A stretch of 64,000 nt of DNA from Apoderus coryli (Eukaryota > Arthropoda > Insecta > Coleoptera > Attelabidae). Position 1 is the stretch's first letter. Every line of letters starts with the position of its first letter. The notes under the pieces were generated by a model. It was not told the origin of the DNA. It saw nothing but the letters and a program-made list of their open reading frames with translations, and made no database searches. The stretch is taken from contig OU452202.1 of NCBI GenBank assembly GCA_911728435.2, positions 23,973,135 through 24,037,134 on the forward strand. The letters run 5' to 3'. A program made the position numbers and the translations under genes. Below are positions 25,316 to 36,125 of the stretch, piece by piece.

Positions 25316-26240
25316 ATGGAGCTGCATCAAGGACCAGTGTTTATCGATGGTATGCTGAATTCAATCGTGGTCGTAGTTCACTCCAAGACTAATTTCGTAA
25401 AGGTGGTCCAAAATCAGTTGTTGATGCTGTGCGCGAACTGATATTGCAAAATCGTCATGTGACCTATCAAGAGATTGGGACAACCTTAGGCATTAGTGGG
25501 ACCAGCATACATTCAATATTGCATAAACATTTGACTGTAAAAAAGTTTGTTCGCGTTGGATCCCACACAATTTGTCAATCGCTCAAAAAAACGCTCGTGT
25601 CGATTGGTCGAAAGAACTGCTCCAAAAATACGATCGCGGAGCTTCGAAACACGTCTATGACATCGTGACAGGTGATGAATCGTGGATTTACGCGTATGAG
25701 CCCGAACGTAAACAGCGGTCGACTGTATGGTGTTTCAAGATGAGCCAAATCCAACAAAAGTTGTTCGCGCACGAAGCACTTCCAAGCAAATGGTCGCCTG
25801 TTTTTTCGGAAACACTGGACATGTCGCAACCGTACCATTAGAACAACGCAGAACAGTCAATTCTGAGTGGTACACAACCATTTGTTTGCCAGTTGTCTTC
25901 CAAAAAATCAGGAAAACCAACCACCGAAGACGGATCACTCTTCACCACGACAATGCGAGCTCTCACTCCTCGGCTCAAACATTTGCATTTTTGAGCACCC
26001 AAAACATCGATTTGATGAGTCCGCCGTATAGTCCTGACTTGGCACCGAATGACTTCTTTTTATTACCGTACGTAACAAACAAACTGAGAGGTCAAAGTTT
26101 TTCGACACCTGAAGAAGCGGTTGCTGCATTCAGAATATTTTGGATCTACCTCAATCAGAGTGGCAAAAGTGCTTCGACAATTGGTTCAAATGCATGCAAA
26201 AGTGTATAGATCTTCATGGGAAATATTTTGAAAAACAATA
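25316..26240 (+). pseudogene. mariner transposase, frameshifted
   Basis: Fragments in three frames add up to most of a mariner transposase. The helix-turn-helix part is VTYQEIGTTLGISGTSIHSI, the first catalytic site is VTGDESWIYAYEPERKQRS, the second is LHHDNASSHSS and the third is YSPDLAPNDFF. The ending is CIDLHGKYFEKQ-like before TAA at 26238-26240. Between the second and third Asp I count 33 residues instead of the family's 34; the missing codon lies at the SPPYSP segment, where copy 2 has SHPPYSP. Several frameshifts and the lost start make it inactive. Subfamily was not decided. Confidence 0.88.
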
Positions 26241-26273
26241 AAGTGATTTCCGAAATATAAAAGACAACCCTCG
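25316..26273 (+). mobile_element. mariner (DD34D) copy 1, 5'-truncated
   Basis: The 3' terminal repeat CCGAAATATAAAAGACAACCCTCG ends at 26273 and corresponds to the TIR of copy 2 (34278-34301). Similarity to copy 2 begins only near 25316, inside the transposase gene, so the 5' TIR and the start of the gene are missing. About 30 bp before the 3' TIR are also deleted relative to copy 2. The TA expected beyond the 3' end is TG here. Confidence 0.85.
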
Positions 26274-26342
26274 TGTGTCCAAAACAATTCCAATTTTGCT
26301 AAGAACACTCCCACCCCATATTGTGGCGAATTTTTATTATAT

Positions 26343-26817
26343 TTAATCATAAGTATTAAAGTTCACAATAGTCAGGAAAGATTGGTCATAAATAAATATT
26401 ACAGATTCCACGATCTTTTTCCAAACTACGTGTGAGGACGAGTGAGGTAACTTCAGTGATGGCTCTCTCAAAAAATTGAGATCAACTTCTAGTTTCTCTA
26501 AAAATAATATTTTTCCCTGAGCTAGTTTCCATCGCATATCAGACTCTCTTGATGCCTCTCTAATCACACCTAATATAGGTGCTTGATGTTTTGCAGTTCA
26601 AGGTCAATTTTTGATGTCCATTCTACAAATTTGTTGTGCTGATATTTTATCGATTCTATTTCTAAGCTATGTTGTTGTTGTCCTTTAGTAAGTTTTTCTG
26701 TTGATTGGAGATTTGATGTTGGAGGTACTGGAGTAGCGTATTTCCTTTCACATTCGGCCAAACGTTTTGACAGTTTTGATATTTGTGTTCGTACATTTTT
26801 AGATGAAAAGTTTCTTT
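26343..26817 (-). CDS. Possible exon of an unidentified gene, coiled-coil-like
   Basis: After an acceptor-like TTTAACATTTCAG ending at 26818, the minus strand is open with SSKNVRTQISKLSKRLAECE and later TKGQQQHSLEIESIKYQHN. This is charged and helix-prone, then the frame stops at 26570-26572. The next frame carries on as GVIREASRESDMRWKLAQGK and EKLEVDLNFLREP to TAA at 26343-26345. So either there is a frameshift near 26590 or an unseen splice. It lies downstream of the zinc-finger-like exon at 26997-27145, but the phases do not match. This could be a pseudogene or two exons of one gene. No function is assigned. Confidence 0.4.
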
Positions 26818-26996
26818 CTGAAATGTTAAACACATTTAATGGATCGATAAAACTGCTAACTAATCATAGGTACTAGTGGATTTTATGGAAGTTAGTTTTG
26901 TAACTGTTATAAAATTATTACGTATGGAATTTATTTTGCAAGGCTGAGGGTCTTTAGGAGATTTAAATATGAATAGGTAACTAACGAAATACTTAC

Positions 26997-27145
26997 TTCG
27001 AGTGACAGAATTTGATAATCCAGCGATATTCTTTCAGATGGTTGTAGGTTTTGTTTTGATATCCGGCTTACGCATTCTTGTACATGTTTATGTATGTTCA
27101 GTCTAGGTACATACGATCCACATTTGTATGGACACGGGACCAATA
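26997..27145 (-). CDS. Possible exon with TRAF-type zinc-finger-like segment
   Basis: A pyrimidine-rich acceptor (TTCTTCTTGTTTCTTCTCAAG) ends at 27146 and a consensus donor GTAAGT occupies 26996-26991. The 149-nt interval between them reads LVPCPYKCGSYVPRLNIHKH followed by VQECVSRISKQ. The pattern C-x3-C-x11-H-x3-H..C resembles TRAF-type zinc fingers (CPxxCGxxVPRxxLxxHxxxxC), which bind zinc in signalling adaptors and some ubiquitin ligases. Similarity is judged by eye. The splice sites bracketing an open phase favour a real host exon over chance, but no RING or MATH part was seen nearby. Confidence 0.45.
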
Positions 27146-29529
27146 CTTGAGAAGAAACAAGAAGAAGGGGGGTGGGGAAATGTGATGTAAAATTGGGGGC
27201 GCCACACTGGGTCACCAAAAATTACACCGTATCACCTAAACCGGAAAAATAAAAAAAACTCTAAATAAAAAATTAACTATAATAATTCTGATTACTGTTT
27301 CAATTTGGAGACTAGTCGTAACCCGCCCATCCATTGGTACATGCTATGAATGGGCCACACTGTATCTGCTGCTGCTATAATAATTGATAAAAACCGGAAA
27401 TAGCAACGTTATTAAAAATATTAATTACTTATAACATTTAAACTAATTTAATTTGATTTTGTCAAAATTAATAAATTAAAAATACAATTTTGTTTGTTAA
27501 TAATCATCCATTCGATGACAAGAAACCATCAGAAAAAAATTAATGAAATTCATTTTGTACGCATAACTGGATTATTCCTTTATTAACTATTAATTATTAT
27601 ATCAACCGTGAATCAAAATTACATTCAAGGATGTTGTTGTATGTTTAGTACCAATCTGCCACTAATAATAATAATTTTTGCTACTCAATAAAGTTATTTT
27701 AAAATTTAGTTTGGCTGATCTACAATGTCAACGCCGGAAGGCATTATTATATTGAAGAAACTAGGAAGGCGCAATTTTAGATACTACAAAAGTATGCTTA
27801 ATACTCACACTGTTGCCAAATTGTAATTACATGATGCAATCATGATTTCTTTAATTCATGTTTAACAGTATAACATTAACATAATTAACTGGGTGTTACC
27901 GAAAAAGATTTTGGATTGAATTAACCAGATTAAGTCATTAATATGCCGGAGGCATAATCTGAATATTACATAACAACCAAACTTATATGGAGTCACAGTG
28001 CTTGGCCTTAAAAAAAAGTCATTGGCAAATAAAATGCAGTTTATCCGAAGCACAAATAGTTGTTTTACCAGAACATCTGCTTTCGGCAGAGTGTATTTTG
28101 TTGAACGTCCCCAATTGGACGTAATAACCGCCATTTATTGTGATACAAATTCTAAATAAAACATTGTGGAACCTTTTTGGTTTTCATGAGTAATTTTTAG
28201 TGCAAAATACAATTTATTTTCGACTTCAAAGTATGGATAGAAGTCACATCTGGTCTCAAGTCTTTATATTTAATTATTTCAAATATATTTACGTTAGAAA
28301 GACCAAATTGACACTAAACTTCTGTTTATTCATTTACTTTTGCAATGTACAGAAAAGATTACATTTAACTCCAGTCACTTTTCACTCATGAACTTTTATC
28401 CACTTTTTTGTGTAACTTTAAATGTCATCGCCATTTAGAGAAAAGATATTTACCTTTAGTTGTGCGTGAGATTGAAGTTGGTGATGTCGTAGAAGTGAAG
28501 TTGAATTTTGTTTTTAGTGAAATTCATCCGAGTAGTTTGAAGTTTACGCTATGTCGTTAAATTAAATGATGCATTATAAAAAGCTGTATCCTTGCATTTA
28601 AATTCAGACTAACATAAAAGAAAACTCTTTGGAGTTGAGATTAACTCATATTAAGGAGACCTTTTCCTCTACAAATGATGCACATTATTACATTCTTTTG
28701 TATATTTTTCATTGACATCTGCTTTCTCGGAACAAACAGAAACACTTCCAGCAATAAAACTATTTGATGTACTTATGCCAACCAGAATTCTTCGATCGCC
28801 AATCACTCCATAATCTACAATATGCATTTCGTCCTAATATAAAATAAAATAATCTCAAGAAAACAATCTTTAATTTTCGTTAGAGAATGTTGTGTTGTGT
28901 TGATCTGCAAAGAAATTGCAAGAAATTGGATGCCACCAAGAGATGCCTTTGGCTGACATGTCGATAGTATTCTAACATTTTACGAACAGTATCGATGATT
29001 TTTGGAACATACTTTGGCTGATCTTCACCTAGGTCTTCACTCACTGATCTACGGCCATAACGAAATTTTGCAAGTCAATTCGAGTCTAAACAATCAACAT
29101 ACGATGCTCTAACATGTGGGCTTCATTATCAGAGATGAAAAATCATTTATTTACTCTTATAAGCGTCTTCAAAAAGAAAATGGCGATGATATTTGCCTCT
29201 AAAACAACTCATGTAAGAACAGTATCTATGCAAGATCTAAGAACTATTATTGAAGCAAGCAAGGACCGCAATCGCAAGGCCATTAAAGCTTTAAGTAACC
29301 AAAGCTCACATTGTTAGATCCACCTCCGTACAGTCACGATCCAAGTCCCACGAAGTTATTTACAATTCCAAAAGTAAAGAACTAACAGATTGCGTGGTCA
29401 AAGCTCTGTCCCAAGAACGTCTTCAAAAAGGCAAGTCAAACTGCTATTTAATTTTGCCATTCATCTATAGTGCTTTCTTTAAACTTCATACAAAGTTATA
29501 CCACAGTCAAAGGAAAACGATATAGAAGT
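27146..29529. other. AT-rich spacer
   Basis: No gene was recognised. The minus strand near 28920-29060 contains an open stretch (DQPKYVPKIIDTVRKMLEYY) and the plus strand a 67-codon frame at 29114-29317 (IIEASKDRNRKAIKAL), both without an identified family. Confidence 0.35.
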
Positions 29530-29710
29530 GACACCACTGCCGAGGAACGATCTCTTTCGCGGCCTTGCGAGAGGAAAGTACTCTGCCTGTGCCCCGGGGC
29601 TCGGCGTGGCAAGACAGCCTTGGGTCCCGTTACCGCAACGTCCAAGAGTCCGCGCACGCTGTTGTTCTTGCTTCGGACCACCTCTCTTTCATTACTTTGC
29701 ATTTGCTGCT
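29530..29710. other. GC-rich island of unknown origin
   Basis: This ~180-bp patch is far richer in G+C than anything around it (for example GTGCCCCGGGGCTCGGCGTG near 29590). Overlapping frames exist on both strands (29470-29799, 29496-29804, 29528-29782), as expected of any GC-rich block, and none shows a domain. It could be a promoter/5' UTR, a structured RNA fragment or transferred DNA. I cannot match it to rRNA or a tRNA. Confidence 0.4.
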
Positions 29711-30043
29711 GGTACGAGCTATCTCTTGCTACTCTTAGGTTTACTACGTTTACACTGTACCAAAAAATATGTATCACTATAGGTTGTAGTAGTTTTTGAT
29801 GCATATATTTAAACTAAGCCTAAACAGATTAGTTTCCGCAATTCTTGGTTTAAATATCTGTCTAAAATATATTAATTTTTATTACTAAACATTTATGATT
29901 TTTGTTTGTTTTATCTTCAAATCATTCGATCGAATTAGACTCAGAATTAAGTCAATACAATCATCATCACAATCAATTCATAAAAAATACCAAAGGAATT
30001 AAACGCAAACGTGTGCCAAACATTTATTTATACAAGAAAATAC

Positions 30044-30345
30044 AGGGTGTGTCGAAAGGACCGGGTGTCAGTCTAAAACATGACATTTTTGTAATGGGAG
30101 AGCAGAAAGTCCTTGATCACAGTTTTCAAGAAAAATATTCATATAAACATCAGAATGCAAATATATTATCAACACGATGGAGTGCCTATACCCATTTCGA
30201 CCCTCGGGTCAAGCCATATTTGGACCTAATGTTTCCCTGGGTTTGGATTGGTCGCGGTGGTCTTGTTAATTGGCCAGAGCTGACGCCGTTAGACTATAAT
30301 TAATGGGGCTGGCTCAAAGATGAGGTATACAAAGAGAAGTTGATA
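30044..30345 (+). pseudogene. DDE_3-type transposon relic with left tip and transposase end
   Basis: ACAGGGTGTGTCGAAAGGA at 30044 looks like a left TIR. From 30231 the frame reads WIGRGGLVNWPELTPLDYN, then a TAA where Leu is expected, then WGWLKDEVYKEKL. That is the end of a DDE_3-type transposase around its third catalytic Asp (the D of TPLDY). The N-terminal part and first two catalytic blocks are deleted. It belongs to the same broad group as the relics at 7879, 35755, 51210 and 56116. Confidence 0.7.
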
Positions 30346-30439
30346 ATGCTGCACTCAATATCAAAGAAATCATTTACTAAACCAACGATTTTTAGTGCTT
30401 GGCCAAAAGCGAGCACAAGAGATATTGGGAACATATTCC

Positions 30440-30800
30440 ATCCAGCAGGAGTCAGATGCGAGTAACTATGGGACTCCTTACTGGGCATTGCTCTGAGAGA
30501 CCACCTAAATAAGATGGGGCTGTATAACGGGGACCTGCAATGCAGATTGTGTAATGGGGCAGTTGAAACAGCTTACCATGTAATCTGTGAGTGTGTAGCT
30601 CTACAACGAAGACGACATGCTATTTTTGGGCACGCGCTGATTGCGCCAGCAGATATTGGCACCCAACACACAACAACACAGGGCTGCTGGATTGGGTTGC
30701 ATAACATATGGGGACTATTTACAATAAGCCCATGAGGCTGCAGTGAAACAGGGGATTTAGGTCGAACCCTTTACAAAAATATCAATCAAATTAAAAATAA
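30440..30800 (+). pseudogene. R1/LOA/Jockey-like LINE C-terminus with CCHC motif
   Basis: The frame LRDHLNKMGLYNGDLQCRLC continues NGAVETAYHVICECVALQ, ending at TGA 30733-30735; an upstream piece (MGLLTGHC) is one frameshift away near 30480. The spacing C-x2-C-x8-H-x4-C with the preceding GLLTGH segment is typical of the zinc-knuckle tail of R1/LOA/Jockey-type retrotransposon ORF2 proteins. An A-rich tail (ATCAAATTAAAAATAAAAA) lies at about 30783-30800. It is severely 5'-truncated. Confidence 0.65.
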
Positions 30801-31779
30801 AAACCAACGATTTATTTACCAGAATGTTAATGTAGGAAATTTTGTGTTTACGCTATAAATTGAAAACAAAACCAATTCGGATAACAAATTTGAGTTTTTC
30901 CTTATTTGTTTGACGTATAGATTACACCCATGCAGGTTGGTCTGTTCCCCCTGACACATCTCGTATGTTGTACACCGTGATCATATTTTATTAGCATCTG
31001 ATATAATGTAAACGTGGTACAGTTACCAAGGTTTCCGTTTATTATAATTTTTATTACAACTTTAATATTTTCTTTATTACCACAGAATTTGCATATTATG
31101 CACACGTTATATTTTACGCAAAAAGTGTTATTTTTAAACTAATTGTTGTCAATTAGAAATTATACATGTAAAGCAAAAATCGCATTTTAATGCATAATCT
31201 AACTTGCCCACACCACATAGTTTTTTTTTTTATTTTGTAATAATATCTGATATTCATATAAATAAAAAATGCAAATGCAAAAAAAAAACACATTATTATT
31301 AGCACTGTATGACTATTATTATATCTATAGCAAATTTGAATTTCTGTCTGTCAGGTTCATTGGCGTAGAATTGTATTTTAATTTCAAGATTTTGAAAGAT
31401 GCCATATCGTGGTTGATTTAAAATTTCAACGATTCCCTGTTAAAATTTTTAGTTAAACAGAACAATAAATAATATCAAACTATTCACATTATTTGTAAAA
31501 AAAACTCGTGTACTTTAAACAGTCGAAGAAAATTATTACAAAAATGGAACAGGAATACATTTTTATAAAAGTTGAAGCAGTGCTTCCTAACTTAACCTAA
31601 ACGTAACTTATATTTTAGCTTAAACCTATCTGAAAATAGTTTTACATCGCTGGCCAAATTAAGTAGGTAGCTTATGTTTACAAATTAATTTGTTCTATTA
31701 CTAAAAACATATTAGATACTGCCATCTCGTAATATAAATTTTACGGTTATACAAATAGTTGTTATAAACGTAAAATTAT
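30801..31779. other. AT-rich spacer
   Basis: No gene was recognised. The minus-strand frame of 67 codons at 30902-31105 shows no known domain. Confidence 0.4.
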
Positions 31780-31971
31780 CTAGTATTCGTCTTTATTTTT
31801 ACTTATTACCCACTTAACAGGATCTGTGGGGCAGCGAAAAAAATGTTTAGAGCAAGTGTACCGCTTATTGGGACAACATTTTGCAGCACACACATGTCCT
31901 CCCTGATTGTTCATTGTATTAATCATAAGATACGTTAATAAAAATAAAATCGTTTTAATTCTCACGAACAC
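31780..31971 (-). CDS. Candidate small secreted Cys-rich peptide (63 aa)
   Basis: The 63-codon frame starts with a basic N-terminus followed by a hydrophobic core (MFVRIKTILFLLTYLMI), a plausible signal peptide of about 20-25 residues. The remaining mature part has five cysteines at positions 28, 32, 33, 40 and 47, spaced C-x3-CC-x6-C-x6-C. An odd number of Cys suggests dimerisation, a missing exon or decay. Upstream on the same strand, TATATATA at 32047-32040 lies about 70 bp before the Met, and a CpG-rich stretch lies beyond it. I do not recognise the family and infer no function. A chance frame remains possible. Confidence 0.4.
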   Translation of the reverse strand: MFVRIKTILFLLTYLMINTMNNQGGHVCAAKCCPNKRYTCSKHFFRCPTDPVKWVISKNKDEY

Positions 31972-32039
31972 TATACCAAAAACACAGATTTAGATTACAA
32001 ACACAATATTTATTTATCTCGTACACGCCGACAATGAAA

Positions 32040-32047
32040 TATATATA
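32040..32047 (-). promoter_or_regulatory. TATA-box candidate for the Cys-rich ORF
   Basis: TATATATA on the minus strand, 69 bp upstream of the ATG at 31971. Transcription would start near 32010-32018. A G+C-rich stretch (32100-32160, with GCGCGACGAGATGCGCAGG) lies just upstream. No consensus initiator is clear. Confidence 0.35.
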
Positions 32048-32287
32048 GAACACAGGAGTGAACGGTATCTATCTACGTCTATGCGATTATTGTGACGTTT
32101 TAACCCATAATGGCGGCATGCGCGACGAGATGCGCAGGCGGCTCGCAAGCGGAAAGTCAGAATACTGTATTATTTATTATACTGTGGTCTAAGTATGTCC
32201 CTAGATATTTTATGTTTTCAACCAGTATAATTTCATCGTATCCACATTGATCCACGGTCGACGCAATCTTGAACACTTAGTAGAGCA

Positions 32288-32700
32288 TCACTGATGCAAA
32301 ACACAAGAACAATTTTGGGCATAAAACTGATCTCTAGGATACTCCAAATACGATTGAAAGAGCGACCAAAAATGGTGCAATCTACTTCTTACTGCGCAAC
32401 TGATCATCCATTCTACGTAAACGCCATTGATTCCGGTCAATGAGAAAGATGTGTTAATAAAAAGCAACCATTTCTCTACTGATTTGGACCACAAACCTAT
32501 TAGCAAATTGCTTTTCCGAAAAGAAAATTGTTTTTGTTTAGATAGGTATATGATATCGTTTGACAATATAGGCAATGGGCCAACGGGAGTATAGTTCTTT
32601 AAATCTTTGTCATTCCCGAAATTAAATATTATCACCCTCCACCACAGAGGAGAAGAAGGTACCCTCAGCCACTGACTGATGGAACATTTTTGCCACGGAT
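32288..32700 (-). pseudogene. LINE reverse-transcriptase N-terminal relic
   Basis: The minus-strand frame reads NFGNDKDLKNYTPVGPLPIL, close to the conserved RT start K-G-D-x-x-D-x-x-NYRPIxLLP of non-LTR elements. The rest of the 115-codon frame has lost recognisable RT blocks. No active site is present. Confidence 0.55.
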
Positions 32701-33482
32701 AGGATTTATAATAGAGTTAATTGACTTAAGAATCATGGGCGAAAGTTCTTTACACCTGACTGATTTCTGTTGACTAACTCCCTCCCAGGTATTGTGATAT
32801 CAGAGCCGGGATCCGTGGATAGGTCTTTCGAGCTCGATATACATTAATTTTGGTCTTATTTGTGGGTTTAAAATATGAGCCTGTATTGATTTATGGCATT
32901 GTAAACCAAATTATTTATTTAATTCTTCATGTCAGTAATTTAACTGATTTTTAATTTTATGTATTCAGTATTAACCTTCATGAAATGAGATGCATTTAGC
33001 TTCATACGTTTTTTTTTTCGAAGATTGATATCATTATTATACGGTTAAAGCTCTCTCAAAGATTTTACAGGAATCCGAAACACTCTGTGTGTTACTGAAT
33101 CTGTCATGCAATATTTATAGCAGCAATTTGACGGTACACGAAAGATGTTTTCGCATTGCAAATTGTCTTGACACATAATATATATAAATAACACCATTAT
33201 CTTGACCTTTTAAATCCTGCTTTTAAAGTGTGCGCCATTTAGTGCTCGACTATATAATTCGAAAGCCCATGTTGTCCGACAATGTAATGTAATTATATAT
33301 TATAGTCACTTTTTTGTTATTCTTCTTCTTTAACCTCATCGTCTTTTTTTCTTCTTTTTTTGGTTTATGTTAAGCAAGACTGTTTCATAAGAAGTAATTT
33401 GGTAAATGTGCTAAATATCCGTTAAGGTTCATTGCAGATAGAGAGACTTTTATTTATTTTTGCAAATGGAGTAACAATCTAT
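32701..33482. other. AT-rich spacer
   Basis: No gene or repeat was recognised. Confidence 0.4.
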
Positions 33483-33484
33483 TA

Positions 33485-34301
33485 CGAGGGTTGCCTTTTA
33501 TATTTCGGGATTTGGCAACCCTGGTGTTGCAATCTGGCAACTGACAGCTCTATCGTAAAGTTGGACATTTTTGAGGTTATACGTACTCAGAACGCTTTGA
33601 CATACGAGCGCTATTTGTGTTGTTTACAGTAACTTAAAAGGTTTATCTCGGCCCAAAAATGGAATTAAATCGTGAACTCAGCAACAGTGCATGGATGAAC
33701 TTAATTCAATTTTTGGCGATGAAGCTCCATCATGGACCAGTGTTTATCGATGATATGGTGAATTCAATCGTGGTCGTAGTTCAGTCCAAGACGAATTTCG
33801 AAAACCATTGAGGCTGTGCGCGAACTGATATCGCAAGATCCTCATGTGACCTATCAAGATATTGAAACAACCTTAGGCATTAGTGGGACCAGCATACATT
33901 CAATATTGCATAAACATTTGACTGTCAAAAAAATTTGTTCGCGTTGGATCCCACACAATGTGTCAAACAACTGCATTTTTGAGCACCCAAAACATCGATT
34001 TGATAAGTCATCCGCCATATAGTCCTGAGTTGGCACCCAATGACTTCTTTTTATTCCCGTACGTAAAAAACAAACTGAGAGGTCAACGTTTTTCGACCCC
34101 TGAAGAAGCGGTTGCTGCATTCAGAATGCATGTTTTGGAGATACCTCAATCAGAATGGCAAAAGTGCTTTGACAATTGGTTCAAACGCATGCAAAAGTGT
34201 ATAGATCTTCATGGGGAATATTTTGAAAAACAATAAAGTGATTTTCGATGATTAATATTTGTTTTTGTTCACTAATTCCGAAATATGAAACGCAACCCTC
34301 G
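33485..34301 (+). mobile_element. mariner copy 2, internal deletion, both TIRs present
   Basis: Left TIR CGAGGGTTGCCTTTTATATT starts at 33485 and the right TIR (inverse of CGAGGGTTGCGTTTCATATT) ends at 34301. TA flanks both ends (33483-33484 and 34302-34303). At 817 bp it is about 0.4-0.5 kb shorter than full mariners. Compared with copy 1, the segment equivalent to 25577-25975 is missing, and the break lies at a short shared TCAA. Confidence 0.92.
33659..34236 (+). pseudogene. mariner transposase lacking its catalytic centre
   Basis: The gene starts at ATG 33659 and shows the N-terminal DNA-binding half (VTYQDIETTLGISGTSIHSI) in another frame. After the deletion it resumes at AFLSTQNIDLISHPPYSPEL, APNDFFLFPYVKNKLRGQRF and ends LHGEYFEKQ. 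The first and second catalytic Asp blocks are gone; the third (the D of PNDFF) remains. The intact TIRs mean this copy could have been moved in trans by an active relative. Confidence 0.88.
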
Positions 34302-34480
34302 TATTAGGGATTCTATCTAAATTTAATCATTCATAACAACAGCATAAAGCACAGTTTTGTTTGTCATCAGTGCTAATAACATCCCTTATCCGAAACAATA
34401 ATTGTCTCCTTAATATGGATGTAAGTGGTTAAAAGCCAGTTCACATTAGGTCGTACCGATATGTTGTCGCCGTAACGTAA

Positions 34481-34510
34481 AAACGTCGCGTACATAGGTG
34501 CGCGACGTTT
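34481..34510. repeat. CpG-rich 10-bp hairpin
   Basis: AAACGTCGCG (34481-34490) and its exact reverse complement (34501-34510) flank a 10-nt loop. CpG content is unusual here. Confidence 0.65.
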
Positions 34511-35754
34511 CGAAGCTTGTCGTTTTTTTTTTAGATACTTATTCGTTAAAACTCAAATCACTTCAATGTTCAGACGCAGCAAATTGACAGCTTGGCTGTC
34601 ACATACTGACCGAACACCACTGATGAGTCGTGAAACGACCGTATGTGTGTGTTTGACAGAAAAACTCTATTTTTTGTTTTTGTTAAAGAACTCCGAACTT
34701 ACTATTTTTTGTAGGACAAGAACAGGAACTTAAAGTTGAAATTTATCTTTTGTTCCCCTTTATTGTTATTGTTGCAACAAATATAAGATTCTTGGACTAA
34801 ATGGATGTGAACCAGATATCAGCAGTGAGATTTCGGTTGCTGTTTTGGAGAAATTCGACCAGCCTTAAAACTAATTGATTTAGCACTTTGGCCCTCACTA
34901 ATATTCCAATTAAAACATTTTCGGAATTAAGGTAATTCTAACCAGCAACATTTGGTAAAGGTACTCTAATATTCTGCTTCCTTGTGCGTTAAGAAGAACT
35001 TCTGTATCAATTTTTACCAGAATATTTCTTCACATGTATCTTTCTTTTAATCTCAGTAATTCGCGTTCCTTCATTTACCCTATTTTCTCGTTTCTGTGTA
35101 TCTCAGAATTCAAGTTTTGTTCTGAGGGAACTCCATCTTCTATCTCGCATCTTTGATCGTCATCGTGCTATTCTAACAGCTTCACTTGTTTTTTATGAAC
35201 TTCTAATATAATTCTTTAAGTGTGTGTTCTAATGTAACCTACACTGATTATCACAATGGAGTATAGTGACAATAATGACAATAAATCGATTGATAAAATA
35301 TGTGCGGATTAGACACTTTGTGTACGCTGTAGTGAACATTGACAATAGTACTTTGTTGATAATGTTTTCGTTTCAAATTAAACAATTCCACATAAACAAA
35401 AACCATACTGACAATAATAAGAATTGTTGGTAGGTATGTTGAATTAGTGCGCTGGACCATAAAGTCAAATAATAAGGTTAACGTAAGAAATATTTATGAA
35501 ATCGAATATTTAGGCAATCTAACATTCACCATTTTAACAAATTTCAATTTTGAAACGTTTCAACTCTTTGCCAGCTTTAGTTTTCACATAATACACAACA
35601 CCAAAATTAACGCCGTGCTTATTATTTTTTTATTCATGTGAAAAAACAGTAACTTTCTGTAGCAAACAAAAACAACAACTAATGATTAAAGTGACCACCA
35701 TTTGTAGTGTAGTTGGATTGCGAAGGGTGATGGCGCAATTTAAAATTCTTTTTG
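34511..35754. other. AT-rich spacer
   Basis: No gene was recognised; small frames at 35251-35460 and 35447-35641 lack motifs. Confidence 0.4.
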
Positions 35755-36125
35755 TCTTCATTGCACCCCATATATGTTAACTTTAAATTCGTGTTGGTAA
35801 TGAGTAACTTTTGTCGTATGGGGATTTTCATCAGAGTAAACATTTCCCTTATGTAAATTAGTTACATCGGAACTTGTAAACGAAACTTCATCGGTAAATA
35901 AAATTCTCCTATTGAAATGGGAGTTTCTGATTAAAGCTTCATTAACAACTGATTCTAATTTCAACCCCAATTATCTAGTACTTACTCTTGGGTTTTCCCC
36001 AACTCTGTCAAAAATTTGTTCTTCCGTATCTCCTGTTGTTATAGTACGCTGACGTCCACAATAAAGAGTTCGTGGCTTTTTCCTACCATTTTCCCGAAGT
36101 TTTGGTGATTTGGCACCATACGATT
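35755..36125 (-). pseudogene. DDE_3-type transposase relic
   Basis: The minus strand reads CGRQRTITTGDTEEQIFDRV, then GENPRVSTR (start of a helix-turn-helix), a TAA, and NRRILFTDEVSFTSSDVTNL with YSDENPHTTKVTHYQHEF. The Asp of LFTDEVSF fits the first catalytic residue. The stretch between STR and the catalytic block is shorter than in relatives, suggesting internal deletion. The frame ends at NIYGVQ. It is related to, but clearly diverged from, the copy at 51210-52184. Confidence 0.75.

Noticed and set aside
29470..29804. Overlapping frames of 84-109 codons on both strands
   Set aside because: Explained by high G+C content, with few stop codons by chance; no domain.
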